NCBI GenBank assembly: GCA_963763215.1
Contig: CAVXNX010000023.1
Span: 248,001 to 312,000 of the forward strand
Source: DASQZK01 sp963763215
Lineage (GTDB): Bacteria > Bacteroidota > Bacteroidia > Bacteroidales > GCA-2748055
Direction: 5' to 3'
Length of the DNA: 64,000 nt
Part shown: piece by piece, positions 48,653 to 61,223 of the stretch
How the letters are laid out: each line of letters begins with the position of its first letter
How positions within the stretch are numbered: the stretch's first letter is position 1
Notes under the pieces: model-generated
The model's database searches: none
The model's input: only the letters and a program-made list of their open reading frames with translations
Told to the model about the DNA's origin: nothing
Translations under genes and position numbers: made by a program

Positions 48653-51600
48653 TCAAAGCTGTCCGGCAACGTCGTCCTGACCGTATTTCTTCGCCAGTCT
48701 CACCAATTCTTCATAAATACCCTGACTCTGATAAAAAATATCGGCAAACCGGTTTTTAAACCGTGGGCTCAGGGAATTATAATATTCAAGATCCTGCCTG
48801 AGGATGCCGGCATACTGAAGAAGGATCGAGTTGGCCTTCCCGGTGGCGCCGCACTGGTAATACGCCTCGATAATCCCTGTCTGGTGGATGACCGTGCTGT
48901 CCCTCCCCGGGTAGGATATCCCCGAAACGTAATAATCATAGGGTAACTGGGAATTGGGCGCCAGCTCCATACAATGATCCAGCACTTTTTCAGCTTTCGG
49001 ATCATTCCCGCTTTTGATGAATTCTTCAGCCAGCCGGACATAATTTTTCCGGAACCGGATCACTGAAAAGGTTCGCTCGTTGTAATATCCGATATAGACG
49101 TCCGGTTGGTTCATCCTTCCCCAGGTGAAGGTATTCATCAGGTGGTTGTAAAGGATACTCGTGTCGATCCGGCCATAGTTAAAGAAGTCGCGTCCGGGTG
49201 TGCTGATGGGAACGAGCCTGAAGGCGAGGCCGTCGAGCTGGAAAAAGTCTTCGAGATTGAGGGCTCCCTGGTTTCCGCCGGTGACAAAATAGATTGGTCT
49301 TTCCCAGTTGAAGCTGGCCAGAATGTCGAGTTGGGCGAGGTTGCCTTTCAGGTACTGACCCTGGGAGAGGGTCCATTCAACGGGGTTTTCCACCTCGTTG
49401 ATATCCTGCTCCCTGACCGTGCCATTCGACAGGACGGTCATGGTATCAACCGGCAACAACAGATTATTGGCAGGGATGACGGTAATCAGGTCATTCCTCA
49501 CCGTGCGCTGCCTGAATTGGGAATTTCCGGTTTTTACGCCTTCAATCAGGGTTTTCATCCGGAGTCGCCGCGGGTCCTTCAGAACGTAAAATGAATTGTT
49601 CACGCCTTCGGCATAGAATTTTTCAGGAAGGGTGAAAGGGCAGAGGTTCAGAATCGTAGCTCTTCATACGCATCTGCCGGATATTCCATTCCAGGTTGAA
49701 GAGCATCAGGTTGACCACCCGGACATCGGTCCGGAAGCCTTCGACTTCCTGCACATACCACAGGGGGAAGGTGTCATTGTCGCCGTTGGTATACAGGATG
49801 GCATTCTGGGCACAGGAGGCGAGGTAATTCCGTGCGATATCGCGCGCGGTATACCTCCCCGAACGGTCATGGTCATTCCAGTTTTCTTTGGCCATCACAC
49901 CCGGGACCGCCAGCAGGGTGATCAGGACAATGAGTCCTGCCACGACCGGACCCCGCCGGTATTTTTTCACGACATCATATACCGAAGCCACACCGATGCC
50001 GATCCATATGGCAAAGGCATAGAACGATCCCGCATAGGCATAGTCCCTTTCCCTGGGCTGCAATGGCGTCTGGTTGAGATAGATCACGATGGCGATGCCG
50101 GTGAAGAAAAACAGCATGAGAACCACCGAGAAATTCCGGAGATCTTTCGATACATGGTAAAGAAGACCCAGCAATCCGAGGATGAAGGGCAACAGGTAGT
50201 ATTTGTTTCGTGATTTGCTGTGGAGGTAGACGTCCGGAAGGAGATCTTCGTTGCCCAGACGGTATTCATCGAGGAACCTGATCCCGCTGATCCAGTTTCC
50301 GTGGACGTTGCTTCCGTCATACTGGGTATCATTCTGCTTGCCGGCAAAATTCCACATAAAATACCGCAGGTACATGTTTCCCAGCTGGTAGTTGAAAAAG
50401 AAGATGATATTGTTGAGGAAGCTCGGTTTATCCTGCTTTCCCACCGCCCCCCACTCACGGTATGCCTTGATATGTTCCTGTTCCCGGCTGTACATCCGGG
50501 GAAAGAGATGGGCACTTTCGTGCATAGACGAGCTCATAGTTCCTGTCGGCGACCCGGTAATTCCCGTTCACCGTATCCTTGACCCATGTGGCTTTGCCTT
50601 CCTTGAGAACAGGGTAACCATTGGCGTCTCTTTTGATTTCATCGGAATAATAATGGCCGAAGATCAGCGGTCGCTCGCCATATTGTTCCCTGTTGAGGTA
50701 GGAATACAGGGCAAAGACGTTGGACGGATCGTTTTCATCCATCGGCGGGTTGGCCGCGGAACGGATCACGATGAGGGCATAGGAAGAATAGCCGATGATG
50801 ATCATCGTGATCCCCGTCAGGATCATGTTCCAGACGACGCTTCCTTTTTGGTAGGTGCGCCATATTCCCCAGACCAGCAGTCCCAGGACCAGGAGGCCGT
50901 AAAAGATCACCCCGCTGTTGTAGGGCAATCCGAGTCCGTTCACAAAGGCCAGTTCAAATTTGGAGGCGGCGAGCACCAGGCCCTGGATGATCCCGTACAT
51001 GATCACGCCAAGGATGACGATCGATACCAGGAGCGCTTTGAAAAAACCGGCTCTCGTGACCTTGAAACGGTTGAAATAATAGACCAGGACGATAGCCGGA
51101 ATGGCCAGGAGGTTCAGAAGATGAACCCCGATGGAGAGCCCCATGAGGTAGGCAATGAGAATGAGCCACCGGTCGGCGTATTTCTCCCGGCTGACATTTT
51201 CCCATTTCAGAATGGCCCAGAAGACAATGGCCGTAAACAAGGATGATGTTCCGTAAACTTCAGCTTCAACGGCGGAAAACCAGAAACTGTCGGACCAGGT
51301 GTAAGCCAGGGATCCCACGGCGGCGCTTCCGAAAATAATGATCAGATTTTTCAGGCTGTAGGATTCCTCGCCCGGTGATCACCAGCTTCCTGACGAGATG
51401 GGTGATGGTCCAGAACAGGAACAGGATGGTGAAGGCGCTGGCGAGGCCCGACATGGCGTTGATCATTTTTGCGACATGTTCGGGATCGGAGGCCAGGAGA
51501 GAGAACATCCGGCCCATCATCAGGAAAAGAGGCGCTCCCGGAGGATGGCCGACCTGGAGCTTGTACGAACTGGCGATGAATTCGCCGCAGTCCCACCAGC

Positions 51601-51697
51601 TGACAGTGGGTTCAATGGTGAGAAGATAGGTGATGGCGGCAATGAGAAAGATGAACCAGCCCAGGATCAGATTCCAGCGTTGATATGTTTTCATCAT
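48653..51697 (-). CDS. DUF2723 multi-membrane-span protein, three frameshifts
   Basis: About 1014-aa protein with at least ten membrane helices in its first two thirds and a soluble C-terminal part. The N-terminal signature is TIEPTVSWWDCGEFIASSYK followed by LQVGHPPGAPLFLMMGRM, the DUF2723 hallmark; the fold is related to GT-C glycosyltransferases, and a protein O-mannosyltransferase-like role has been proposed for the family. Further helices include GIGVASVYDVVKKYRRGPVV, with LNQTPLQPRERDYAYAGSFY. Shifts at about 51370, 50530 and 49610. It ends 1 nt from the convergent polyprenyl synthase gene. Confidence 0.9.
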
Positions 51698-51924
51698 ATA
51701 CGATTTGAATTAACGGAAGGAGGAAGGCAGAGAAGTGTATGTGCCGGGAACGGCATTGAGGTGCAGCCGCGGATGCATGAAGACTCCATTTGGGAACAGG
51801 ATTAATTTCACAGCGAATTTAGTGTTTTTTTGGAAATGCGCCACCAAACTTGTCCCGCCTCGCCGGTGTATTATTTTTTTGCCGGAAATCATAAAGAAGG
51901 TAACTTTGAAAAAATTATACAGGC

Positions 51925-52270
51925 ATGAGTGATTCAAACGACTGGAAGAAGAGACTCGGCACGGTGTATTCCACCGATCCGGATTTCAGTTACCATTACG
52001 ATGAAAAGAAGGACGTAGCGACGCCGGATCCTTCAAAACAGACGCTTTATGTGCAGCTGGACCGGAAGAAGAGAAAAGGGAAGGTCGTGACGCTGGTTAC
52101 CGGCTTTGTCGGGAAGGATGACGACCTGGAAGAGCTGGGGAAGGAGTTGAAGAAAAAATGCGGAACCGGGGGGAGCGTTAAAGACGGTGAGATCATTATC
52201 CAGGGCGATTTTAAAAGCGCGCATCGGGGAATTGCTGAGCGACAGCGGATACAAAATCAAATACCGGTGA
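51925..52270 (+). CDS. SUI1/YciH-type translation factor homolog, one frameshift
   Basis: About 114-aa bacterial homolog of eukaryotic eIF1. The SUI1 core is TLYVQLDRKKRKGKVVTLVT then GFVGKDDDLEELGKELKKKC and GTGGSVKDGEIIIQGDFK; after a one-base shift at about 52215 it continues ARIGELLSDSGYKIKYR to a stop at 52268-52270. In E. coli YciH influences initiation fidelity, but its role in Bacteroidota is not established. Confidence 0.92.
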
Positions 52271-52319
52271 ACAAAAGCCTTCCGGCAGGTGTACTTTTGC
52301 ATACACTAAGAGACTGTGC

Positions 52320-55197
52320 ATGAGAAAGAATCTGCTGCTGTTGTCATTCATTTTTACCTCCTTGCGCCGCCCGGGCGCAATTTTACCAGTACGGGCAGGA
52401 TCCGGCATCGATTAAGTGGAAATCGTTCGACAGCCCCCATTTCAAAATCATTTATCCTTCCGGATTTGATCAGGAAGCCGGCAGGATGCTTATTCTTCTG
52501 GAAGAGTACGATGCGGCGAACAGCGCGCAGCTCAATCACCAGCCGGGCAAGATCCCGGTCATTCTTCACAATACCTCCGCCATCTCCAATGGCTTTGTCG
52601 TCTGGGCTCCCAAAAGGGTTGAGATGTTCACGTATCCCGAGGTCAACGGGTTCAGTCAGGACTGGTACGATCAGCTGGCTCTGCATGAGTTTCGTCATGT
52701 GGTCCAGGTCGACAAGCTCAGGCAGGGGGTGACGAAGGTCCTGACCGTCATTCTGGGCGAACAGGGTATCGGTCCCGCTGCCGGAATGGTGCCTTTCTGG
52801 TTCCTGGAAGGCGATGCGGTCTATGCCGAGACCAGCCTGTCGCCTTCCGGCCGCGGCCGTCTCCCGTCGTTCGAAATGGGCATAAAGGCCCAGCTTCTGA
52901 GTGATCCCAAACGCTATTCTTTTTCGAAAGCCTACCTGGGCTCCTATCGCGATTTCGTTCCCGACTACTACCAGTACGGCTACCAGATGGTGAGCTTTGG
53001 ACGCTCACCGTTACGGAAACGAGATCTGGTCGGGCGCCCTTGACCAGGTCGGGAAGGAAGCCTTACCTCATCGATCCGATGTTCTTTTACCTTCATCGCA
53101 AAACAGGAACCGGCAAAGCCGGGCTTTACCGGAATACCATGGACTTCCTGAAGGATCACTGGAAGGAGACTGCTGAAGCCCGGCCGATCGTTCTTCCTGA
53201 AACGCTTAATCACCGCCGGCACAAAACCTATACATCGTGGAACTACCCTCGTCTTGCAGACAGATTCGTCGGTTATCGCCGTCAAATCCGGGCTGGACGA
53301 TATCCAGACTTTCGTCAGGATTTATCCCGGCGGCCGCGAAGAACGGCTCTTTACACCCGGACGGCTGAATTCCGGAAGAATCAGCGTATCCGGCAACCGG
53401 ATCGTGTGGGATGAATTCGTCCCGGGATTGCGGTGGACGAATCGAAGTTATTCGGTCCTGAAGGAATACGATTTCGTGACGCACCGTGTCACCGCGCTCA
53501 GCCGTCACTCCCGGCTGTCATCGCCGGCATTTTCGGTTACCGGCGATACCCTCATGGCGGTGGAAACCAGCCTCCGGAATGATTTCTTCCTCGTATTTCT
53601 CTCGGCGGACTGACGGCCGGGAGTTGTACCGGGTCGCTTCCCCGGGGAATATCCAGCTGCAGGATCCGGTGTGGGTGCCAGCGGACGGGGCAGGTTGCCG
53701 TTATCGGCGTCGACCACCTGGGTAAAAAGATGATGCTCTATGACCGGAGCCAGGATTCCTGGCACGATCTCCTTCCCCATTCCTACGTCAACATATCCGA
53801 TCCCGTCCCTTTTGGCGACCGTATGCTGTTCAACGGGAGTTACGAAGGCGTCGACAATATTTACGCTGTCGGGCTGAAGACGGGGAAGGTCAGCAAGGTC
53901 ACGGAAGCCCGCTTTGGCGCCTTCCAGCCGTCGGCGGATCCCGTGCATGGTCGCCTGGCCTGGGCCGATTACAGCCGCTACGGTTACAATGTGGCTGTCA
54001 GGGATCTCGGTCCTTCCGCCTTCCGGCCAATAGACACCGGTCAACCGATCACCGAGCAGCCTTTTTTCAGCTACCACGATACGGATGCCAGGAGGCAGGA
54101 AAAATTCGTCCCGCCACATGTCGATACCGCCTTTGTCTCCAGCAACTACAGCCGCGCCGGTCACTTGTTCCACTTTCACAGCTGGTCGCCATTCTGGTTC
54201 GACTATACCGATCCCCAAATCGACCATCCCAATGTCAGCCCGGGGGTCACGCTTCTGTCGCAAAACCTGCTGAGCACGGCCGTCACGAGCATCGGTTATG
54301 AATACCGCAATGGCGACCATTATCCTGCATACCCATTTCATCTACAAAGGATGGGTTCCGGTCCTGGATTTTTCGATGACCTATGGCGGTCTGCCTGCCG
54401 TGAATGAGCCTGGTAACGGGATCTCTCCTCCGGTGCGTGTGAAGACGAACCTCACCTACGACCTGAAAACATACATTCCCCTGACCTTCAATACAGGGAA
54501 GATGTTGAGTGGCGCACAGCCCTCATTGACATTGAGTTATAATGGCGCCTATTTTTACTACCGGTCACTCGGCGCTTACAAACCCGGGATCATCTACACC
54601 CAGCCCCGGTTATATCTCTATACCTATCTCCGTACGGCCCCGAGGGATATCCAGCCCCGGCTGGGCCTGACCTTTGACGGCTTCGTGGAAAGCACCCCAT
54701 TCGAGAACGAACAGCTCGGTAACCTGTCCGTCTACAGGACAACCGTCTATCTGCCCGGGTTTCTCCGGCACGACGGTCTGAAACTGACGGCTGAAATCCA
54801 GCGGCAGAACGCCCGGCGCTACCTGTTTTACAGTTCGGTCCATTTCCCCCGTGGGTATACCGATATGAACGCCCTGGATATGGACCGGCTCTCGGCCGAC
54901 TATGTTTTGCCCCTGGTGTATCCCGACCTGGACCTGAAGGGCCTCTTTTTTCTCAAGCGCATCAGGGCCGGTCTGTTTGCCGACCTGATGAAGGGAAGCT
55001 CCATCTACCGGCACAGGAACGGGAACACGGAGGTCTTCGATGCCACATACCGTAGCTATGGCGTCGAACTGTACCTGGATTATCATGTCCTGAGGCTGCT
55101 TTTTCCCCTCGAGTCGGGAGTGAGGATAAGTTACCTGCAGAATGAAAACCGCTTCACTGTGGAAGGGCTGTTTTCCGTGAACCTCGGATTTTTCTGA
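52320..55197 (+). CDS. Secreted zincin-like, beta-propeller and beta-barrel protein, many frameshifts
   Basis: About 959 aa. Signal peptide (NLLLLSFIFTSL), then a gluzincin-like domain with H-E-F-R-H at about residues 122-126 (QLALHEFRHVVQVDKL) and a downstream Glu in FWFLEGDAVYAE, as in peptidase-MA-type proteins. The middle (about 53250-54250) reads as a TolB-like propeller (YPDFRQ/GGREERLFTPGRLN, GNRIVWDEFVPGLRWTNRSY). The C-terminal third is barrel-like (PSLTLSYNGAYFYYRSLGAY) and ends in VNLGFF. Shifts at about 52362, 53010, 53205, 53610, 53690 and 54310. Likely an outer-membrane protein; whether it is an active peptidase is unknown. Confidence 0.72.
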
Positions 55198-55989
55198 TCA
55201 CTGTGCCACGAACTCATAGGTAATAACGGCAGGCTGGTTATCCGGAGCCGAAAGATCCCCGGTGAAGACTGTCCGGCGCGCGTATTTTTCCGCCACTTCC
55301 GAAAGGCAGTCCGGGTCGAGGGAGGCATTCACCACATTCGCTTTTGCGCTGGTCACATTCCCTTCCCGGTCGACATTCACACGGACTTCCACCGTTCCCT
55401 CTCCCATGCATTTATACACCGGAACAGGGAGATCGACGGTGGAACGGTCATAGGGCGGTACTGTGAATCGGTAGGTGATGTTTGTCGGCCCATGGTACTG
55501 CTCTCCCTTGTCGTTCTTCTTCTCCGGGGGATTCACGGGAACAAGGTCCCCGTCTTTCATGATCTGGTGGATCTTCTGTTGCTCCTCCCGGTATTCTTTA
55601 CTCCGTGAAGCATCGAGTTCCTTCTCGACTTCATTCACGTAATCCTGCGTGCTGATCTTTTTTTCGAGATCCTTTGAAACGTTGACGGCGCGGTTGCTTT
55701 CCCTGAGCGAGCGATCCAGGAGTTTCTGGTAATAGGCTTCCTGCTCTTTCGCCTTCTCTTCAGCCGCAATTTCCTCCGGGGTTTTCTCTTCCTGCCGGGA
55801 GAAATCAATGTAGACGTCCAGATCCCGCTGGGTGCTGTAATCGTGAGTTTTAAAAATCAGAAAGACCAGCAGGACCGACACGTGGACGATCAGTGTCCCG
55901 AGGATACCGATTTTGTGTTCTTCATAAAAGCGTCTGAAGGAAAATGTCGTTTTTCCCAGTCCTTCAAATATCTGTTCAGTGTTTTTCAC
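55198..55989 (-). CDS. TonB-like energy transducer
   Basis: 263-aa inner-membrane protein. One N-terminal helix (GILGTLIVHVSVLLVFLIF), a long charged coiled-coil region (about 65-150), and a C-terminal TonB-like domain: GEGTVEVRVNVDREGNVTSA, DPDCLSEVAEKYARR and VITYEF. TonB couples the proton-motive force to outer-membrane transporters such as the SusC and TonB-dependent receptors here. No exbB/exbD is adjacent. It converges on the zincin-propeller gene with 0-nt spacing. Confidence 0.88.
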   Translation of the reverse strand: MKNTEQIFEGLGKTTFSFRRFYEEHKIGILGTLIVHVSVLLVFLIFKTHDYSTQRDLDVYIDFSRQEEKTPEEIAAEEKAKEQEAYYQKLLDRSLRESNRAVNVSKDLEKKISTQDYVNEVEKELDASRSKEYREEQQKIHQIMKDGDLVPVNPPEKKNDKGEQYHGPTNITYRFTVPPYDRSTVDLPVPVYKCMGEGTVEVRVNVDREGNVTSAKANVVNASLDPDCLSEVAEKYARRTVFTGDLSAPDNQPAVITYEFVAQ

Positions 55990-56025
55990 GTTTGCGTCTG
56001 ATTCTTCGATGCAAATTATTTAACC

Positions 56026-56226
56026 AGTCGGTGGTCGGTAGTCAGTGGTCGGTGGTCGGTAGTCGGACTTCCGGCTCACAATATACTTTCGCCATAATTC
56101 ATCGCCCTTGGCCAAATAATGCCTTTTTCAAAATTATAGTGCATCATCGTTTTGTTTCTTTTCTTCCACCTTCCAACCACCGACCACCGACCACCGACCA
56201 CCGACCACCGACCACCGACCACCACC
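56026..56226. repeat. Inverted pair of heptanucleotide tandem repeats
   Basis: GGTCGGT-type units at 56026-56066 and complementary ACCGACC-type units at 56175-56226 are separated by about 105 bp. The two arms could pair into a long hairpin. The spacer ends in GTTTTGTTTCTTTTCTTCCA, which recurs before the right arm of the array at 60049-60308. Lies between the TonB-like gene and the glycosyltransferase gene. Confidence 0.85.
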
Positions 56227-56290
56227 CCGACTCCTTACAATACGAACAAAGGAGTAAGGAAATTATACGGGACGCGTAATTAATAACGCC

Positions 56291-57301
56291 TCAATGTGCC
56301 GTTTTCTGCGGGTTTGACCGGAACAGTGAATTGGCGTAGCGTGCCATCGCGACCATATCCTGGTCCCTCATGCACCGGAAGTGTTTTTTCGGACACTCTT
56401 GAAAACCGATTTTCGAGCAGGGCCGGCAGGAAAGGCCGTTCACTTCAAAGATCCTTGATGAGGGGTGCGCCTGGTAGGGGTACATTCCGAATCCGGGGAT
56501 GGTGTTTCCCCAGACCGATAAGACTTTCTTCCCATAGGCCGCCGCGATGTGCATCAGACCGGTGTCGTGGGTGATAACCACGCCCGCATTTTTGATGATC
56601 AGGGCGGAATGGTCGAGACTGATCTTTCCTGCCAGGTTCACAATGTTACTTTGGCGGCTTTGGGAGAGGATCTCACCGGCCTGGATCTCATCGCCGGGAC
56701 CACCGAGGATGACCGCGGGTTTGTCGAGGTTATCGACCAGTTCCGCCAGTTTTTCCGTGGGCAGTTTCTTGGTATAATGCTGGGCGCCGATCACCAGGGC
56801 GATGTATTCCCTGGGGAGCATTGTGCTGACATCCTCCGGAAGTTCATGGGCAGCGTGTGAAGGGAAATAATCAAGGCCCTGACCGTCGTTCTTAACCCCG
56901 AAGAGGGCAACCGTGTCGAGGTACCGGTCGACGATATGCACGTCAGGGAGTTTGTTGACCTTAAAATTCACCATCAGCCATTTGGCATAATTGAGTTTGT
57001 TAAAGGAGAAGGACAGGATCCTGAGGCGGTTTTTTATCCGTTGTGTCCGGAGGTTATGATGAAGGTCGATGATATAGTCGATATGAGTTTCCCGGATCGA
57101 CTGAAGGAGTTCGCCGAGGTTATTGTCGAACGTCCAGACCTTATCGATATAAGGATTATGTTGGAGGAGGCCGGCGAATTTCGTTTTGGTCAGGTAATGG
57201 ATTTCGGCTCCTTCGACCTGGTTTTTCAGGCAGCGAACGACAGGCGTTGTGAGGACGATGTCGCCGATCGAGCTGAAACGTATGATGAGGAATTTAACCA
57301 A
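56291..57301 (-). CDS. Glycosyltransferase family 9 (heptosyltransferase-like)
   Basis: About 336-aa cytosolic GT-B enzyme that adds a sugar, usually a heptose, to the lipopolysaccharide core. Signatures: FLIIRFSSIGDIVLTTPVVR at the N-terminus, IDYIIDLHHNLRTQRIK, YIALVIGAQHYTKKLP, and ITHDTGLMHIAAAYGKKVLS. A TTG at 57301 is preferred as start because it places FLIIRFSSIGD at the very N-terminus and avoids overlap with the upstream gene; a TTG at 57328 would overlap it by 17 nt. Probably in an operon with the hydrolase and atpDC. Confidence 0.92.
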   Translation of the reverse strand: MVKFLIIRFSSIGDIVLTTPVVRCLKNQVEGAEIHYLTKTKFAGLLQHNPYIDKVWTFDNNLGELLQSIRETHIDYIIDLHHNLRTQRIKNRLRILSFSFNKLNYAKWLMVNFKVNKLPDVHIVDRYLDTVALFGVKNDGQGLDYFPSHAAHELPEDVSTMLPREYIALVIGAQHYTKKLPTEKLAELVDNLDKPAVILGGPGDEIQAGEILSQSRQSNIVNLAGKISLDHSALIIKNAGVVITHDTGLMHIAAAYGKKVLSVWGNTIPGFGMYPYQAHPSSRIFEVNGLSCRPCSKIGFQECPKKHFRCMRDQDMVAMARYANSLFRSNPQKTAH

Positions 57302-57311
57302 TGAAACAGGC

Positions 57312-58145
57312 TTACAACGATTTAACAAAGATCAGCACGGCGAGCCAGTACTGGTCACGATCGGGGTTTTGCGGCGTGAGGAGTTCGCTTCCCCGTTGGT
57401 TCACGTTCCCGGAGGGAATGAAGAGGTTCAGGTATTTAGCGTCGGTATGGGCAAACATCTCCTGGAGGTATACGGTTTCATCGCTCGATCCCGTCACGAA
57501 CACCGGCTTGGATATCTGTGAAGCCACCTGGCCGATATCTTTTTCAGGCCTGAAGAATTCTCCGGGGCTGAAGGCCATGAGGGCCCGGACCTTTGGGTTG
57601 TCAATGCCTTCGAGCAGGCAAAGTGATGCTGAAGAGGAGCTTCCAAGCAGGACCATTTCCCGGCCGCTGATCCTGAAAGCGTAGTCGATGGCCGCATCAA
57701 CATCCCGCGCCGAATGGGCCAGAAGGGTATTAAACCCGTTCTCCCTTGCCATTTTTGCGGTCTCATTTTCCACGTAGCCGAAAGAGCTGCCTGAGCGAAG
57801 GTCGACGGCCAGACAGTTATAATGCATCCGGGCAAAGCGTCCGGCGATGCTGTCGTATTCACCCCGGCTCGAATTCTCGGTGTGGAAAAGAAGGATATAG
57901 GGATAGGTTTTCTTTGAATAATAGTGGTCGGCTGTGATGGTGAGGCTGTCGGAAGACAAAAAGGTGACCTTTGATTTCCTGATGATCTGCCCCCCGGCAT
58001 GAAAAGCCGGCACCAGCAGGAGGGTTAGGGTGACAGCGGCAAGGGTAAAAATGCCGTGGGTCCTGCCGGTGGCAAAGTCAGGAAACTTCTGCGAGAACAA
58101 TGATGTTGTTCGCTTTTGCCTCAATGACGCCGCCTTCAATGTCAA
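57312..58145 (-). CDS. Alpha/beta hydrolase, exported, start uncertain
   Basis: Up to 277 aa. A signal-like helix (GIFTLAAVTLTLLLVPAFHA) precedes an alpha/beta-hydrolase domain with TYPYILLFHTENSSRGEYDS, the nucleophile elbow in EMVLLGSSSSASLCLLEG, FVTGSSDET for the acid and SGNVNQRG near the end, similar to dienelactone-hydrolase-like enzymes. The frame stays open upstream to 58145, overlapping atpC by 68 nt, but no good start codon lies near the signal peptide, so a sequence error near 58060-58080 is possible. Substrate unknown. Confidence 0.78.
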   Translation of the reverse strand: MTLKAASLRQKRTTSLFSQKFPDFATGRTHGIFTLAAVTLTLLLVPAFHAGGQIIRKSKVTFLSSDSLTITADHYYSKKTYPYILLFHTENSSRGEYDSIAGRFARMHYNCLAVDLRSGSSFGYVENETAKMARENGFNTLLAHSARDVDAAIDYAFRISGREMVLLGSSSSASLCLLEGIDNPKVRALMAFSPGEFFRPEKDIGQVASQISKPVFVTGSSDETVYLQEMFAHTDAKYLNLFIPSGNVNQRGSELLTPQNPDRDQYWLAVLIFVKSL

Positions 58146-58321
58146 AAAAAGTTGTTTTGTTTTCGGTATCGATAACTTTCACCTGGCCGTCTTCAAGGGT
58201 TGAGATAATCGGTGCATGGTTTTTCAGGAGTTCGAACGATCCTTTAGTATCCCGGCACCTGCACCAGCCTGACCTCTCCTTCAAACAGTTTTTTCTCAGG
58301 TGTAATGATTTCGAGATGCAT
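58078..58321 (-). CDS. atpC: ATP synthase F1 epsilon subunit (short form), one frameshift
   Basis: About 81 aa. From ATG 58321: MHLEIITPEKKLFEGEVRLV then, after a shift at about 58250, KGSFELLKNHAPIISTLEDG and FDIEGGVIEAKANNIIVLAE. Only the N-terminal beta-sandwich is present; the inhibitory C-terminal helices are missing, as is usual for Bacteroidota. It follows atpD by 95 nt. Confidence 0.9.
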
Positions 58322-58416
58322 AGTCGTACAGATTACGAAATTACGGTCACGGATGTTACAGAAAGCTCTTGTTTTACGTGGCGTTCCTTCCCGTGAATCT
58401 TCAGCAGCCTGCCGGA

Positions 58417-59926
<1,510 letters not shown>

Positions 59927-60567
59927 CGGAATGTAATGTTTAGAACACGTGTGATTTCAAGAGGACAAATTTAGTATTTTTTAAAGAACAACGAATGGAA
60001 ATTCAATTTTGCCTGAAAAATCATGCTGAATTGACTCATTTTATCAGAATCGGTAGTCGGTAATCGGTAATCGGTAATCGGTAATCGGTGGTCGGTAGTC
60101 GGTGGTCGGTAGTCGGGACGATGACACACTTAAATGAACATTCCCCATTCCCTGAACATTCCTGTTTTGTTTCTTTTCTTCCAATTTCCAACTTCCAACT
60201 TACCGACCACCGATTACCGACCACCGATTACCGACCACCGACCACCGACCACCGACCACCGACCACCGACCACCGACCACCGATTCCACCGACCACCGAT
60301 TACCGACTCATATCCTTGTCCGAAGTGTATTTTAAATTTATTCTGAATAAACCACACTCCAGCCTGCCTGCAACGGATCCAGGCTTTCCCGGGGATGTTT
60401 CTCAGGGGGTGTTGAATAAAAATCACAACCCTCAGGTTACGCGTCTTCCGTGTTCATTACCTTTGTATAAAGGTCAGACCGGCAGGAAGAAGGTTGAGGG
60501 AACGAAGATGGAGCCGGGATCATTTGCCTCTTTATCCGGACAAATCCGACAGAAAGTGATAAAACCG
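59927..60567. other. Intergenic, dominated by heptamer arrays
   Basis: No gene recognised in 640 nt. It holds the inverted heptamer arrays (60049-60308). The segment 60310-60567 is open in one frame but shows no family motif, so I regard it as leader of the following gene. Confidence 0.6.
60049..60308. repeat. Inverted pair of heptanucleotide tandem repeats, longest array
   Basis: About ten units of GGTAATC/GGTAGTC/GGTGGTC type (60049-60116) face about fifteen units of ACCGACC/ACCGATT type (60203-60308) across an 86-bp spacer that contains TGTTTTGTTTCTTTTCTTCC, as in the array at 56026-56226. Same arrangement as that array, longer. Confidence 0.9.
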
Positions 60568-61131
60568 ATGATGATGAAAAAACTCGTGACGTTGTTCTTT
60601 CTGTTCCTGCCCCTCATGGCTTCCGGACAGTTTGAACGCATTTCCGGCGGACTTGCGTTTTCTTCCGGGGTGCAGTACAATAACCACCGGACAGGGAACC
60701 CCGGGATCTGGATCAGACCTTGTTTCCGCATCATGCCCAAAACGTATTTCGTCCCTTCGATCACGGTTTTCAACCGGTTCAAGAAAGCCTCTTTCACTGA
60801 GGAAATCCGGAATTACATGTTCCATGGTGATGCCGACATCATGTACCGCGTCTTCAAACAGGATGAGATCGGGATCGTTCTTCAGGCCGGGCTCAACGCC
60901 ACCGGTCTGATCTCGCGCTACAAGATGCTCGTCGACGTTGGAGAAGGTCTCGACAACCGTTCCGATCTTGGCCTCGGGGCCAACCTGGGCGTCGGCCTGG
61001 AGATGGTCATTAACGACTGGTATGATGCCGTGCTGACGACCAAATACATCGCCGGCACTTACAGCCAGTTTGTCATCGACCTCGGTGTGACTTACTATCT
61101 CAATCCCAAAAAACACCGGAGAGGGCGTTAG
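60568..61131 (+). CDS. Predicted exported beta-barrel protein, unknown
   Basis: 187 aa. Signal peptide (KKLVTLFFLFLPLMASGQFE) followed by alternating beta-strand sequence (GIWIRPCFRIMPKTYFVPSI, YDAVLTTKYIAGTYSQFVID and LGVTYYL), suggesting a small outer-membrane beta-barrel. The first ATG of the MMMKK start is at 60568. Family not recognised. Confidence 0.72.
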   Translation: MMMKKLVTLFFLFLPLMASGQFERISGGLAFSSGVQYNNHRTGNPGIWIRPCFRIMPKTYFVPSITVFNRFKKASFTEEIRNYMFHGDADIMYRVFKQDEIGIVLQAGLNATGLISRYKMLVDVGEGLDNRSDLGLGANLGVGLEMVINDWYDAVLTTKYIAGTYSQFVIDLGVTYYLNPKKHRRGR

Positions 61132-61223
61132 TCTTTTCTGCACAGAATCTGTTCATAACATCCGGCATTGCCGGGATAACGGGATGGATTTTTTTTTACT
61201 TTTATCACTCCAATGTGTCGGTC

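Noticed and set aside
56026..56226. CRISPR array
   Set aside because: Units are 7 nt without unique spacers, and no cas genes are present.
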